From: Flavobacterium nackdongense
GTDB taxonomy: Bacteria; Bacteroidota; Bacteroidia; Flavobacteriales; Flavobacteriaceae
DNA length: 64,000 nt
NCBI RefSeq assembly: GCF_004355225.1
Contig: NZ_CP037933.1
Span: 1,860,001 to 1,924,000 of the forward strand
Reading direction: 5' to 3'
Shown here: positions 44,223-53,407 of the stretch, piece by piece
Numbering within the stretch: the stretch's first letter is position 1
Layout: each line of letters opens with the position of its first letter
Program-made: the position numbers and the translations under genes
The notes under the pieces: generated by a model
The model's input: only the letters and a program-made list of their open reading frames with translations
Database searches by the model: none
What the model was told of the DNA's origin: nothing

Positions 44223-47129
44223 TTATTCTAAAATAAAATCCAAATGATCTTCAATTTCTGCACCAATAAAATTCTCATCCAAAAGAGCGTCTGACAACAA
44301 CTTTTTTCGCTCTTGGAGGCTAATAATCTTCTCCTCTACAGTATTTTTTGCGATAAACCGAATCACATTTACTTTATTCAGTTGCCCTATTCGATGAGCG
44401 CGTCCAATGCCTTGTTTTTCTGCAAACGGATTCCACCACGGATCTAAGAAAACCACATAAGAAGCTTTGGTGATGTTGAGACCCACACCGCCAGCCTTCA
44501 AGGAAATAAAAAACAAAAGCGTTTTATCGTTCTCTTGAAAACGATTGACTTGTAATTCTCGTTCTTTCAAGGCTGTCTCACCGGTAAGTTCACAAAAATC
44601 GACTTTGTTTTGTTGGCACCAGCATTTATAAAAATTCAAATTAGACACAAACGAACTGAAAACAATTGTTTTCTGATTCGATTGCACCAAAGTTTCCAAA
44701 TATTGAGTGACTGCAATGTATTTTCCCGAATCCATTTCAGATTTATCATCAATCATTTTGGGATGATTGCTCAACTGCCTCAGTCGCATCAGGGTGTTGA
44801 TAATACTAATTTTATCGACCAATGAACCGTCCGCTTTCAATAAGGCATTTCTCGCTTTTGACTTTTCTTCTTCGTACAATTTGGCTTGCTCAGGCTCCAT
44901 TTCACAATAGAAAACTTGCTCTGAGAGTTCCGGTAGGTCTTTCAAAACCTGTTCTTTAGTTCGTCTTAAAATAAAAGGACTAATGATATTTTTTAATTCT
45001 AACAAGCTACTTTCATCCTGTTTTTTCTCGATAGGAATTTTATAGTTTTCTGCGAAAAAAGGATAGCTTCCCAAAATATTAGGATTGATAAACTGCATTT
45101 GCGACCATAAATCATCCAAGGAATTTTCTATCGGAGTTCCGCTCAAGGATATCTTGTGACTGGCTTTTAATTGAGAAATCGCTTTGAATATTTTTGAATT
45201 TTTGTTTTTGATGTACTGACTTTCGTCCAATATCAAATACCTGAAATTGTATTTTTCTAAAACTGAAATATCTCGAGAAACCACAGCATAACTAGTAAAA
45301 ATCAAATCATATTTCTCTAATTTCCTTGCTAATAGTTTCCGCTCATTTCCGACATATTGTACTCTTCTAAAATGTGGCGTGAATTTTCGGGCTTCATTAT
45401 ACCAGTTGAAAACCAATGACGAAGGTAAAACCACCAAAGCTTTTAGATACTCCTTTGCGATAGGAATTTCGTTTCCAAATAAATCCAGCTGAACATCTTG
45501 GGTTTTACTAAATTCCAATTGCTCCTGAACAGCGACCAATGAAGCTAAAGTTTGCAGCGTTTTTCCCAATCCCATATCGTCGGCTAGGCAGGCACCCAAA
45601 CCATTGTTATAATGTTCCAAAAGCCATTTGACCCCTTCGATTTGATAAGGTCTTAAAGTTGCTTTAACCAATGACGAAGGTTGATAGTCGATATTGGTTT
45701 GCAAATTGACAGCTTCACTAAGTTCAGGAATCCCCTCCAAAACAGCAAAATTACTTTTTGGTATAAATAGGTTTCCGTTTTTAATTTTTGCCACTTTTGC
45801 GATTGAGGCGTAAACAGTCATCCACTCTATTGGAATTAAAAAGTAATTTCCATTTGGCAAAAGAAAGAGTCGGTTACGGTCTTTTATGTTCGAAATAATT
45901 TCAGAAAAATTAAATTCGAATGCATCGCAAACCACCTTCATTTTGATATCGAACCAATCATTATTTAATTCATTGGCAAATTGAATAACAGCTTTCTGTG
46001 TATCAATTTTCTTACTGTCAATTTTTAAGTGATCTACCGAAAACCCAAAAGATTTCAATGTTTCCTGATTTTCAATCAACCACTGAATCGTTACGTAAGA
46101 ATCCTTCTTTTCGTCTTTTGGCGAAAGCCAAAATAATCCATCGTCACTTTTTGAAAGGCCAAGCTGCCCCAATTTTTCAACATAATTATTTTCAGATTCC
46201 GATCGTTTGTATTGAATAAGTTTTATGCTATCTAAATTGGTCAAATCGATGGCGGAATGTGTCTTTTTGGCTTTTGTAGATTCAAAAACATAGCCGTTAT
46301 AATCGAATAAGAGCTGGAATTTATAATTGTTTTTGAAGAAATCGTGAACAACTTGAACCGCACAAGAAGTAATCACTTGGCGGGTTACAATTTCAAAACC
46401 AGTCCCCATAACGCTCACTTTCTTGGCCATATCTTTGATGAACTTTTCAAAGTAATCCGCGACTAATTTTGAGGGTATTTCAAAAGATTTTTTTGTCAAA
46501 AAAGGAGTTATCTTTTTTGAATTGATATGGAGCAAATGATAAAGTTTTCTATCGATAACTAGCCAACTGGGTTCATCAAGAAGTATCTCGATTTTTGCAT
46601 CAGAGGGATAAAAAACAGTATCATTATCGAATAATGCTAAAGTGTATGTAATGCCATTTTCGTGTTTATCAAAATGGAGTTGCGCTTCCAGAAAAGAATG
46701 ATCCGTAGTCACTCGACTCGTTCTAAAATCTTTTTCCCTGTCCAAATTCATTGACAAAGGAAAATTCTCTCTCTTTACTAGGCTATAAAATTGATCTAGA
46801 TTGGTTTTAGTAAACTGACGAATACCAAACTCCAATTTAGAGTCTTTGAGTAGGTCATCTATCGTTTTGGCGGCTTTACAGTTTTTACTGAACTTTTTAA
46901 AAACTTTTTCGGGTCTTAAATCTTCGCAAATGGTCAGGACTTTTTTTGTAACTGCATCTAAATCATCCAAAACAACCCCAAAACTCTTCAAAACATCTGG
47001 GCTTGCCTTCTTGTCTAGATACGAAATTTCAGCAACTTTATTGATGATATAAGCAGTAGGAATGTAGCAATTTAGTTTTTGCTCAAAACTGATATCAAAG
47101 CAAAAAAGAAATGAATTATCGGTTTTCAA
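44223..47129 (-). CDS. SNF2-family DEAD/DEAH-box helicase
   Basis: A 968-residue Swi2/Snf2 ATPase; the start is TTG at 47129 (KTDNSFLFCFDISFEQ). The first ~480 residues are a family-specific region without a visible SWIM zinc finger. The motor follows: Q motif/motif I LRPYQIEGVKWLLEHYNNG and ADDMGLGKTLQTL (about 515), motif II LDESQYIKN (about 635), motif III SLSGTPIENSLDDLW, and the C-lobe with VFSSF, LKAGGVGLNIT and GRAHRIGQ (about 925). It translocates on double-stranded DNA to remodel bound proteins. Starts 7 bp after the methyltransferase stop. Confidence 0.94.
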   Translation of the reverse strand: MKTDNSFLFCFDISFEQKLNCYIPTAYIINKVAEISYLDKKASPDVLKSFGVVLDDLDAVTKKVLTICEDLRPEKVFKKFSKNCKAAKTIDDLLKDSKLEFGIRQFTKTNLDQFYSLVKRENFPLSMNLDREKDFRTSRVTTDHSFLEAQLHFDKHENGITYTLALFDNDTVFYPSDAKIEILLDEPSWLVIDRKLYHLLHINSKKITPFLTKKSFEIPSKLVADYFEKFIKDMAKKVSVMGTGFEIVTRQVITSCAVQVVHDFFKNNYKFQLLFDYNGYVFESTKAKKTHSAIDLTNLDSIKLIQYKRSESENNYVEKLGQLGLSKSDDGLFWLSPKDEKKDSYVTIQWLIENQETLKSFGFSVDHLKIDSKKIDTQKAVIQFANELNNDWFDIKMKVVCDAFEFNFSEIISNIKDRNRLFLLPNGNYFLIPIEWMTVYASIAKVAKIKNGNLFIPKSNFAVLEGIPELSEAVNLQTNIDYQPSSLVKATLRPYQIEGVKWLLEHYNNGLGACLADDMGLGKTLQTLASLVAVQEQLEFSKTQDVQLDLFGNEIPIAKEYLKALVVLPSSLVFNWYNEARKFTPHFRRVQYVGNERKLLARKLEKYDLIFTSYAVVSRDISVLEKYNFRYLILDESQYIKNKNSKIFKAISQLKASHKISLSGTPIENSLDDLWSQMQFINPNILGSYPFFAENYKIPIEKKQDESSLLELKNIISPFILRRTKEQVLKDLPELSEQVFYCEMEPEQAKLYEEEKSKARNALLKADGSLVDKISIINTLMRLRQLSNHPKMIDDKSEMDSGKYIAVTQYLETLVQSNQKTIVFSSFVSNLNFYKCWCQQNKVDFCELTGETALKERELQVNRFQENDKTLLFFISLKAGGVGLNITKASYVVFLDPWWNPFAEKQGIGRAHRIGQLNKVNVIRFIAKNTVEEKIISLQERKKLLSDALLDENFIGAEIEDHLDFILE

Positions 47130-47136
47130 CTGCTAT

Positions 47137-47901
47137 TTATTTAAAACAAACCGGAATGATTTCACCTTTGGCTAAGCAATATTTTTCAACCAATTCGGGA
47201 GCAATTTTATTGGTGTAATCTTCCTCAATAACTTTAAAACCAATACTCCGCAATTTATCAAAATAATCTCGACCATAAATGCGAACGTGATCGTATTGAC
47301 CAAAGATTTTGGCACGTTCCTTTTGGTCTGTGATGGAATCATCGGCAAAGGTAACCTCTCTTTTCAAATCTTGAGGAATTTGAAGAATGGCCATTCCACC
47401 CGGTTTCAAAACACGATACAATTCTTGCATCGCTTTGGTATCGTCTGGAATGTGTTCCAAGACGTGATTGCAAAGAATGAGGTCGTATTGATTGTCTTCG
47501 AAAGGCAAATTACAAATGTCCGCTTTTACATCGGCTAGTGGTGAAAGTAAATCGGTGGTGGTGTAATCGAGATTTTTTTGCTTGCGAAACAGTTTGTAAA
47601 AAATTTGTTCCGGTGCAAAATGCAAGACTTTTTTTGGAGCGGTAAAAAAATCGGTTTCGTTTTTTAAATACAACCACAACAAACGGTGTCTTTCGAGTGA
47701 AAGTGTGCTTGGCGAAAGGACGTTTTCGCGCTGTTTTTCGTATCCATACGGCAACATCGATTTGAAACTTTTGCCGTCGATCGGATCGGTAAAATTAGTC
47801 CCTTTTAACGTAAAAGCAATTATTGGACGTGCCACATAACTCAAACGAATTAAGATTGGACGCGGAATGGTATTGAGGATGAGTTTAAAGATTTTTTTCA
47901 T
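47137..47901 (-). CDS. Class I SAM-dependent methyltransferase
   Basis: A 254-residue Methyltransf_11-type enzyme. SAM motif I is degenerate (KVLHFAPEQIFY), with the acidic residue in the next strand (DYTTTDLLSP), motif II-like DVKADICNLPFEDNQYDLIL and motif IV-like NHVLEHIPDDTKAMQELYRV with LKPGGMAILQIP. There is no DPPY/NPPY motif, so it is not an adenine or cytosine-N4 DNA methylase; small molecule, lipid or protein substrate. Its ATG directly abuts the upstream nuclease stop (TAA then ATG). Confidence 0.88.
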   Translation of the reverse strand: MKKIFKLILNTIPRPILIRLSYVARPIIAFTLKGTNFTDPIDGKSFKSMLPYGYEKQRENVLSPSTLSLERHRLLWLYLKNETDFFTAPKKVLHFAPEQIFYKLFRKQKNLDYTTTDLLSPLADVKADICNLPFEDNQYDLILCNHVLEHIPDDTKAMQELYRVLKPGGMAILQIPQDLKREVTFADDSITDQKERAKIFGQYDHVRIYGRDYFDKLRSIGFKVIEEDYTNKIAPELVEKYCLAKGEIIPVCFK

Positions 47902-48414
47902 TTATATCCTAAAAAGTCTTTGAAATTTAACATTGTCAATAATGTGATATTTTGAAAATAAATGCTTGTATTTTATTTGGAGCTTTCTTTCAGTTGCTAT
48001 AAAAAAAGCTAGCCTAGTAGCCGAACTAGGATTTTTTTTATCATAAACCATATAAAATTCAAAAGTATCGTTAGGAAAACATAATTTATCTTTAATTCCG
48101 TTTTTATATACAAAATTGTAAAGAGAAATTATAGACTCTGTTGCTTTTAACCTAAAATCACGTTCTCCAATTCCACCACTTTTAAATTCCACAAAAGTAA
48201 TTTTATTGTTTTTAAAATAAACTGTGTCGGAAGTTTTTAGCTTTTCTTTTGTTCCTTCCGTTATATCATTTGTATCGACTATTTCATCAAAGTCAAAAAC
48301 TAATTTTCGCGAATTAACTAGAACCTTTTGATTGTCCTTGTCTAATGATATAAGAGTTAATGTTTTTTTAGAAACATTTTTTTCAAAAAGATCTTCAATG
48401 TCTTTAATCTTCAT
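47902..48414 (-). CDS. Small PD-(D/E)XK nuclease-like protein paired with an AAA ATPase
   Basis: A 170-residue protein I cannot name. Residues 60-90 fit a PD-(D/E)XK active site: Asp63 in TSDTVYF, then Glu76-x-Lys78 in ITFVEFKSGG, followed by a helix starting near Arg89 (RLKATESIISLYNF). The N-terminal part is charged; the C-terminus is basic (KLQIKYKHLFSKYH). No signal or membrane segment. It overlaps the ATPase gene by 11 bp, so the two are coupled and likely act together. Base composition is clearly more A+T-rich than its neighbours. Nuclease activity is inference; without structure modelling this could be a non-catalytic relative. Confidence 0.6.
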   Translation of the reverse strand: MKIKDIEDLFEKNVSKKTLTLISLDKDNQKVLVNSRKLVFDFDEIVDTNDITEGTKEKLKTSDTVYFKNNKITFVEFKSGGIGERDFRLKATESIISLYNFVYKNGIKDKLCFPNDTFEFYMVYDKKNPSSATRLAFFIATERKLQIKYKHLFSKYHIIDNVKFQRLFRI

Positions 48415-49711
48415 CGTTTATGTCTTGAATTTCATAAAAAGCCTCGGAGATAGAATTCAAAATAGGCATAATGTTTTCAGTTACATCAACAATTTTAGAC
48501 GACAAACCATCTTCGTTTTTCTTTGCAAAATAAAAATTTGTTGATTTTTCGTATTTGTATTTTTTCGAATATCTTTCCAAAGCTTCAATAAAATAGGGGC
48601 TATGGGAAGTTAAAACTATTGGTATTGCAAATTCTTTTGAAAGTAAAACCAAAATTTCAGCATATTTTACTTGCCAAGTTGGGTGCAAATGCACCTCAGG
48701 TTCGTCAATGATTAACAAAGAATTAGAGTTTAAAACTCCTTTTTGTAAAAGCAATTGCAAAATACCAAAACTTTTTATTCCAGTTGACACATTAATTAAA
48801 TCAAATTCAAACTCTTCTTTTTTGAAAATTAATTGATTCTTTGAATTAAACCCAAATTCTCCCTTTATTATTCTTGAGATGATTTTATTTAGTTTTTCTG
48901 TATCATTTCGTGTATCAGAAAAAATATTTTGCTCTTTTTTAAGTTGAAAAATTAAATTGTTGAGATGTTGGTTTTTATCACGGACTAAATTATCTAAACG
49001 TAAAATGTTTCTGTCTTGCAATTTTATTGGAGATTCAATAAAAAAAACATTGTCGTAATGAAAATTTGAAACAGTATCAAACCCTTGAAAGTTAATTTTC
49101 TCGTCAAATGTGATTGTTTTTTTTTCAACTCCTTCAATTTTTATAAAAGAACTACTTTTTAAAAATTTATTCTTTATCTGATTTCCAAATTCATTCTCAA
49201 AAAAAGTTTCTAATTCATAATGTAATACCTCAAAAGAATCACTTGTAATTGAAATTCGATTTCTAATATCATTAATAAATGTATTCAATTGAACTTGAGT
49301 AGATTCATTTGAAAAACTGTTATATAATTCATTTAGATTGTCAAGCTCATATATAAGAGTATCGACCTTTTCAGAGTCATCAATATTCATTCTATAAATG
49401 AATCTTCCAAATGAAGATTCACGATTTTCTAAAAATAATGAAACAAATTGCTCTTGAATTTTTTCGTCTTCACTGTTTGAAAGTTTCGTTCTTAACAAAA
49501 GATTTCTAATGTCCCGAATTCTATTTCTTACAAATTCATTTTTAGAAGCATTAAAACGGTCTTCATCAATATTTACACCTCTAATTAAAGCATACAAAAC
49601 CTTTCCAACCGTACTTTTCCCAGAATCATTTTGACCTGCAATAAGCGTAATTCCGTCAACATTAATATCGGCTTCTTCAATAATTCCAATATTTTGAAGT
49701 TTTAATCTCAT
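48404..49711 (-). CDS. AAA-family (AAA_15/21, OLD/ABC-like) ATPase
   Basis: A 435-residue ATPase: P-loop GQNDSGKST at 26-34, a long middle region (40-300) with coiled-coil character, a signature-like STGIKSFGILQLLLQKG (309-325), Walker B LLIIDEPEVHLHP (332-344) and a switch histidine in VLTSHSPYFIEAL (366-378). This is the predicted-ATPase type seen in many defence systems (Septu, PARIS, retron effectors), but there is no C-terminal TOPRIM domain. It is followed by an 11-bp-overlapping PD-(D/E)XK-like gene. AT-rich compared with map upstream. Confidence 0.85.
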   Translation of the reverse strand: MRLKLQNIGIIEEADINVDGITLIAGQNDSGKSTVGKVLYALIRGVNIDEDRFNASKNEFVRNRIRDIRNLLLRTKLSNSEDEKIQEQFVSLFLENRESSFGRFIYRMNIDDSEKVDTLIYELDNLNELYNSFSNESTQVQLNTFINDIRNRISITSDSFEVLHYELETFFENEFGNQIKNKFLKSSSFIKIEGVEKKTITFDEKINFQGFDTVSNFHYDNVFFIESPIKLQDRNILRLDNLVRDKNQHLNNLIFQLKKEQNIFSDTRNDTEKLNKIISRIIKGEFGFNSKNQLIFKKEEFEFDLINVSTGIKSFGILQLLLQKGVLNSNSLLIIDEPEVHLHPTWQVKYAEILVLLSKEFAIPIVLTSHSPYFIEALERYSKKYKYEKSTNFYFAKKNEDGLSSKIVDVTENIMPILNSISEAFYEIQDINDED

Positions 49712-49784
49712 TATACTATTTTTTTATAAAAGTAGTTATTTTTTTCAACTTAGAAGCAAAGTCTATTTTTTGTAAAATTAATTT

Positions 49785-50603
49785 CTAAATAACCAAAGGC
49801 ACTTTTCTAAATTCATCTTCTTCATTGCTCACGATGCCTAATTCTTTATAGATATAGGCAAACGTGGATAAAATTTCAGGTTTTCCGTCGATAATGGCTA
49901 CGTCGTGCTCAAAATGAGCTGAAGGTTTTCCGTCGGCGGTGGTGATGGTCCAACCGTCTTTGTGTTGCTTGATATTTTTGGTTCCCATATTGATCATTGG
50001 CTCAATGGCAACGACCATTCCTTCGATTAAAAGTTTGCCACGACCGCGTTTTCCGTAGTTGGGCATCTCTGGGTCTTCGTGCATTTTTTGACCCACACCG
50101 TGACCTACAAGCTCTCGAACCACACCGTATCCGTGGCCTTCGGTATATTTTTGAATGGCATTGCCCACATCTTCCACCCGATTTCCAGCACGCAATTGGC
50201 GGATTCCTACGTATAAAGATTCTTTGGTGACACGCAAAAGTTTTTTTACGTCTTCGGCTACTTCGCCAATTTCAAAAGAATAGGCGTGATCGCCGTGAAA
50301 TCCATTTTTATATGCACCGCAATCTACCGAGATAACATCGCCACTTTCTAAGGGTTTGTTGTTCGGAATTCCGTGAACCACCTGCGAGTTTGGACTCATA
50401 CAAAGCGAATTCGGGAATCCATATAAACCTAGAAAACTTGGAACAGCACCGTGGTCTCTGATAAACTCTTCGGCTCTTTTGTCAAGATACAATGTGGTAA
50501 CGCCTTCTTTGATTTCGGAAGCAATCATTCCGAGTGTTTTAGAAACGATTAAGGCACTTTCGCGCATCAATTCGATTTCCTCTCTTGTTTTTTGGATAAT
50601 CAT
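49785..50603 (-). CDS. map: Methionine aminopeptidase, type I
   Basis: Removes the N-terminal methionine from new proteins. The 272-residue type I enzyme shows the five metal ligands: Asp in SVDCGAYKNG and GFHGDHAYS (about 94-108), His in LVGHGVGQKMHEDPE (about 167-181), Glu in VAIEPMINMG (about 203) and Glu in AHFEHDVAI (about 235). The length is normal. Upstream a weak -7 box TATTTTTG is at 50622-50629. Confidence 0.97.
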   Translation of the reverse strand: MIIQKTREEIELMRESALIVSKTLGMIASEIKEGVTTLYLDKRAEEFIRDHGAVPSFLGLYGFPNSLCMSPNSQVVHGIPNNKPLESGDVISVDCGAYKNGFHGDHAYSFEIGEVAEDVKKLLRVTKESLYVGIRQLRAGNRVEDVGNAIQKYTEGHGYGVVRELVGHGVGQKMHEDPEMPNYGKRGRGKLLIEGMVVAIEPMINMGTKNIKQHKDGWTITTADGKPSAHFEHDVAIIDGKPEILSTFAYIYKELGIVSNEEDEFRKVPLVI

Positions 50604-50644
50604 ATTTCAATTTTCAGACGGCAAAAATACAATTAAAAAATTAT

Positions 50645-52054
50645 TTAATTCGGATTCGCCATAATTTTATACAGTTCCGAATTGGACGTATAAAACCTGT
50701 TTTCAAGAGCAATTTGAGAAAGCTGAGCGCTAACCAAATTATTTTCTCGGGTATTAATAAGAAATAAAGAACTCTCGCCAATATTGAACAAACGCTCCTC
50801 GGATTTTAGCATTTTATCATAATCATCGACCAAATTATTGACTAATTTTTGCTGCTTGGTCAAGGACTCAATTTCTGTTTTTTGAGCACTAATTTTATTG
50901 GTCAGTTGCAATTTTTCGAGATCACGATTGAACTCAGATTCTTGTATTTTGAACTGGGCAATTTTCAAACTTCCGCGCTCTTTTCGAAGAAATAAGGGAA
51001 AGTAAAAATCAATTCCCAGTTTATAATTCTCATTATTATTAGGAATGGTAGGGTCTGGCTGAGCCAAATACGAATAACCCACGTCAATCTTTGGCAAAAG
51101 CATATTGGCCTTCATCCTTTTCTCGACGGTCAACATATCGATTTTACTTTGCAAGGCTTCGATTTTTGGATGGTTCAATAACGAAAAATCTTGATTGACC
51201 AAATCACTAACATTTAATGTTTCCTGAATGGTTTGACCCAATTTTTTCTCCGGAATAATGGCTTCGGCTAATTCTAACGGAATGTTGTTTTCTAACCAGA
51301 GAAAATTCGACAATTCCAGTTTGGCTTTGGCTAATTTCAATTTCGAATCTTCGAGAGACAACAGCCTATTTTTGACCACAATTCCGGCTTCGACGCTGTC
51401 GATTGCGGGTTTATCTCCTTGTTTTATCAAAGATTCCACACCGTTGTAGCGCACTTGGGCATTGGTGCTGTAGGTTTGATATAACAAATACTCCTCGTAG
51501 TTTTTCTTCCAGCTAAAATAGGCCACTGAGGCATCATACAAAATAGCAACAGCCATCAGTTTTTGCTCGGCCTGACTCAGTTTGACTTGAATTTTGGCTT
51601 TTTGCAAATCCGCCATTCGCTGATTGATAAGCAATCCTTGACCAATAGGAACACTGATTCCTAGGGCAGCAACACCGTTATAAGGAGTCTTATTTTGTGG
51701 ATTCAAATAATAACCTTCATTATCTTCGAAACCCGCTTTGACCTCAATTCCATACCAAGTCGGGATTTTGAAACTGCTATTCATTATCGAATAATATTCC
51801 GTTCCTTGAAATTGTTTTTTGTTATAATCCAATTCTAATTTAGGGTCAAATCCTCCACGCGCCATCATCAAATTGGCTTGCGCCTTACTGATTTCTAGGT
51901 TCGCATTTTTCACCAACGGATGGTACTTTTTCACAAAACCCAAATACTCGTTGTAACTCATTTCTTTGAGATTGGCTGGCAATTGCGGTTCCGTTTTGGT
52001 TTGACTGTGCAGCGCAGTTACCAATAAAGTAAATAGTAAAAAAAACTTGTTCAT
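50645..52054 (-). CDS. TolC-family outer membrane efflux protein
   Basis: A 469-residue exported protein (signal peptide MNKFFLLFTLLVTALHSQ) with two TolC/OEP repeats rich in alpha-helix (LGFVKKYHPLVKNANLEISK near 42, the second half from about 270 with NHPKIEALQSKIDMLTVEK). It forms the trimeric outer-membrane channel of a type I export system. Last gene of the TetR-ABC-HlyD-TolC operon; it abuts HlyD (shared base at 52054). Confidence 0.92.
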   Translation of the reverse strand: MNKFFLLFTLLVTALHSQTKTEPQLPANLKEMSYNEYLGFVKKYHPLVKNANLEISKAQANLMMARGGFDPKLELDYNKKQFQGTEYYSIMNSSFKIPTWYGIEVKAGFEDNEGYYLNPQNKTPYNGVAALGISVPIGQGLLINQRMADLQKAKIQVKLSQAEQKLMAVAILYDASVAYFSWKKNYEEYLLYQTYSTNAQVRYNGVESLIKQGDKPAIDSVEAGIVVKNRLLSLEDSKLKLAKAKLELSNFLWLENNIPLELAEAIIPEKKLGQTIQETLNVSDLVNQDFSLLNHPKIEALQSKIDMLTVEKRMKANMLLPKIDVGYSYLAQPDPTIPNNNENYKLGIDFYFPLFLRKERGSLKIAQFKIQESEFNRDLEKLQLTNKISAQKTEIESLTKQQKLVNNLVDDYDKMLKSEERLFNIGESSLFLINTRENNLVSAQLSQIALENRFYTSNSELYKIMANPN

Positions 52055-53403
52055 TATTTCTTTTCTTTAGTTGGTTTTTCTTTGCCTTGATAATAGTTAG
52101 GAGGAAATCCGTTGAGGGTTCGCCATAATTCAAACCAAACTGGTACGGTATTGAGCAAAGCTAAAGTTTGTGCACCGGAACCAATGCTTAACTGTTTGGG
52201 CCAAGGGGCTTCGGTTTTGTCGGGGGCTATCAGGATTCTGAATTTGCCGTTGTCACTGATAAAGGTTTCGATCGCTACGACTTCTCCCCCAAACGTACCG
52301 TAGGACATATCAGGCCAACCCGAGAATATAATTGTTGGCCAACCGTCGAACCATACCCGTACTTTTTCACCTCTTTTGATTAAGGGCAAATCTACAGGAT
52401 CTACAAAAGACTCTACCGCGATATCATATTTTGATGGCATTATAGTGGCTATTGGCGTCCCTTCTTTGATATTCTCGCCAATTCCTGATTGCAATGTTCT
52501 ATTAATGTAGCCGCTTTGCGACGCTTTGATGTAGTACATTCCGTTTCGAATGCTATAATTAGCATATTGATTTTCCAGTTTGTTCACTTGCGCTTCTGTA
52601 TCGTATTGATTGCTCAAGGCTGTATATTGGTCGCTTTGCGCTTTAGAAACTTTCTCGGCATACTCAGCATTGATTCTGTTTATTTCTACTTCGGCATTGA
52701 TGAATTCATTTTTACTGGTGTAAAATTTATTCTCTTGTGTGATGATTTTAGCTTCCACTTCTTGGAGTTTCAGACGCTTTTCTTCGACGTCGGACAGGGC
52801 TTTCAACCCTTCTTTGTTCAATTGCACAGAACGATTGAATTGCGTATTGGCAATTTTCAATTGGGTTCGCACTGCCACAAGATCCATACTATCACTTTTT
52901 ATTTTCAAGGCGGCTTGTTGGATTTTGTTATCCGCTTGCTTTAGTTTCAACACTTTTTCGCGTTCGATAGATTGCATTTGAACTGCCAATGTAGCTACTT
53001 TTGAACCGTAGGATTCCAAAGATTGTCTTTTGGCATCGACCTGATTTTTGGTGTTTTTCACCAAATTGGGATCCATATAATCCTCTTTGATTTCAGATAT
53101 AAAAAGAATGGTATCGCCTACTTTTACATAATCGCCTTCCTGAACATACCATTTTTCTATTCGCCCCGAAATAACCGACTGAATGGATTGTGGTCTTTGA
53201 TTGGGTTTTAAAGTGGTCACCGCTCCGGAGCCCGAAATATTCTGAGTCCAAGGAAGGAAAAACGCAATGATACCTAAAATCGAAACTATGAGTATGATTC
53301 GGTTTAAGATCTTATAATGAGGCCTGTTGCTCAAATTCTTTACTGTAGAATATTTTTCTAAAGTACTATTCTGAATGGAGTTTTTGTCGGATAAATTTAG
53401 CAT
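52054..53403 (-). CDS. HlyD-family membrane fusion protein
   Basis: A 449-residue periplasmic adaptor. One transmembrane segment (about 31-50, IILIVSILGIIAFFLPWTQ), a lipoyl/barrel-sandwich half (SVISGRIEKWYVQEGDYVKVGD at about 81), a long coiled-coil hairpin (about 115-285) and the second lipoyl half (ASQSGYINRTLQSGIGE). The beta-barrel part follows. Couples the ABC exporter to the TolC protein, whose gene overlaps by one base. Confidence 0.92.
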   Translation of the reverse strand: MLNLSDKNSIQNSTLEKYSTVKNLSNRPHYKILNRIILIVSILGIIAFFLPWTQNISGSGAVTTLKPNQRPQSIQSVISGRIEKWYVQEGDYVKVGDTILFISEIKEDYMDPNLVKNTKNQVDAKRQSLESYGSKVATLAVQMQSIEREKVLKLKQADNKIQQAALKIKSDSMDLVAVRTQLKIANTQFNRSVQLNKEGLKALSDVEEKRLKLQEVEAKIITQENKFYTSKNEFINAEVEINRINAEYAEKVSKAQSDQYTALSNQYDTEAQVNKLENQYANYSIRNGMYYIKASQSGYINRTLQSGIGENIKEGTPIATIMPSKYDIAVESFVDPVDLPLIKRGEKVRVWFDGWPTIIFSGWPDMSYGTFGGEVVAIETFISDNGKFRILIAPDKTEAPWPKQLSIGSGAQTLALLNTVPVWFELWRTLNGFPPNYYQGKEKPTKEKK

Positions 53404-53407
53404 ATTC

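Noticed and set aside
47137..47901. Methyltransferase as a DNA-modification enzyme of a restriction-modification system
   Set aside because: No DPPY/NPPY or cytosine-5 catalytic motif; motifs fit a small-molecule or lipid Methyltransf_11 enzyme.
47902..49711. Assignment of the ATPase pair to Septu, Gabija or PARIS
   Set aside because: No HNH motif in the small protein and no TOPRIM domain in either; the visible motif is PD-(D/E)XK-like.
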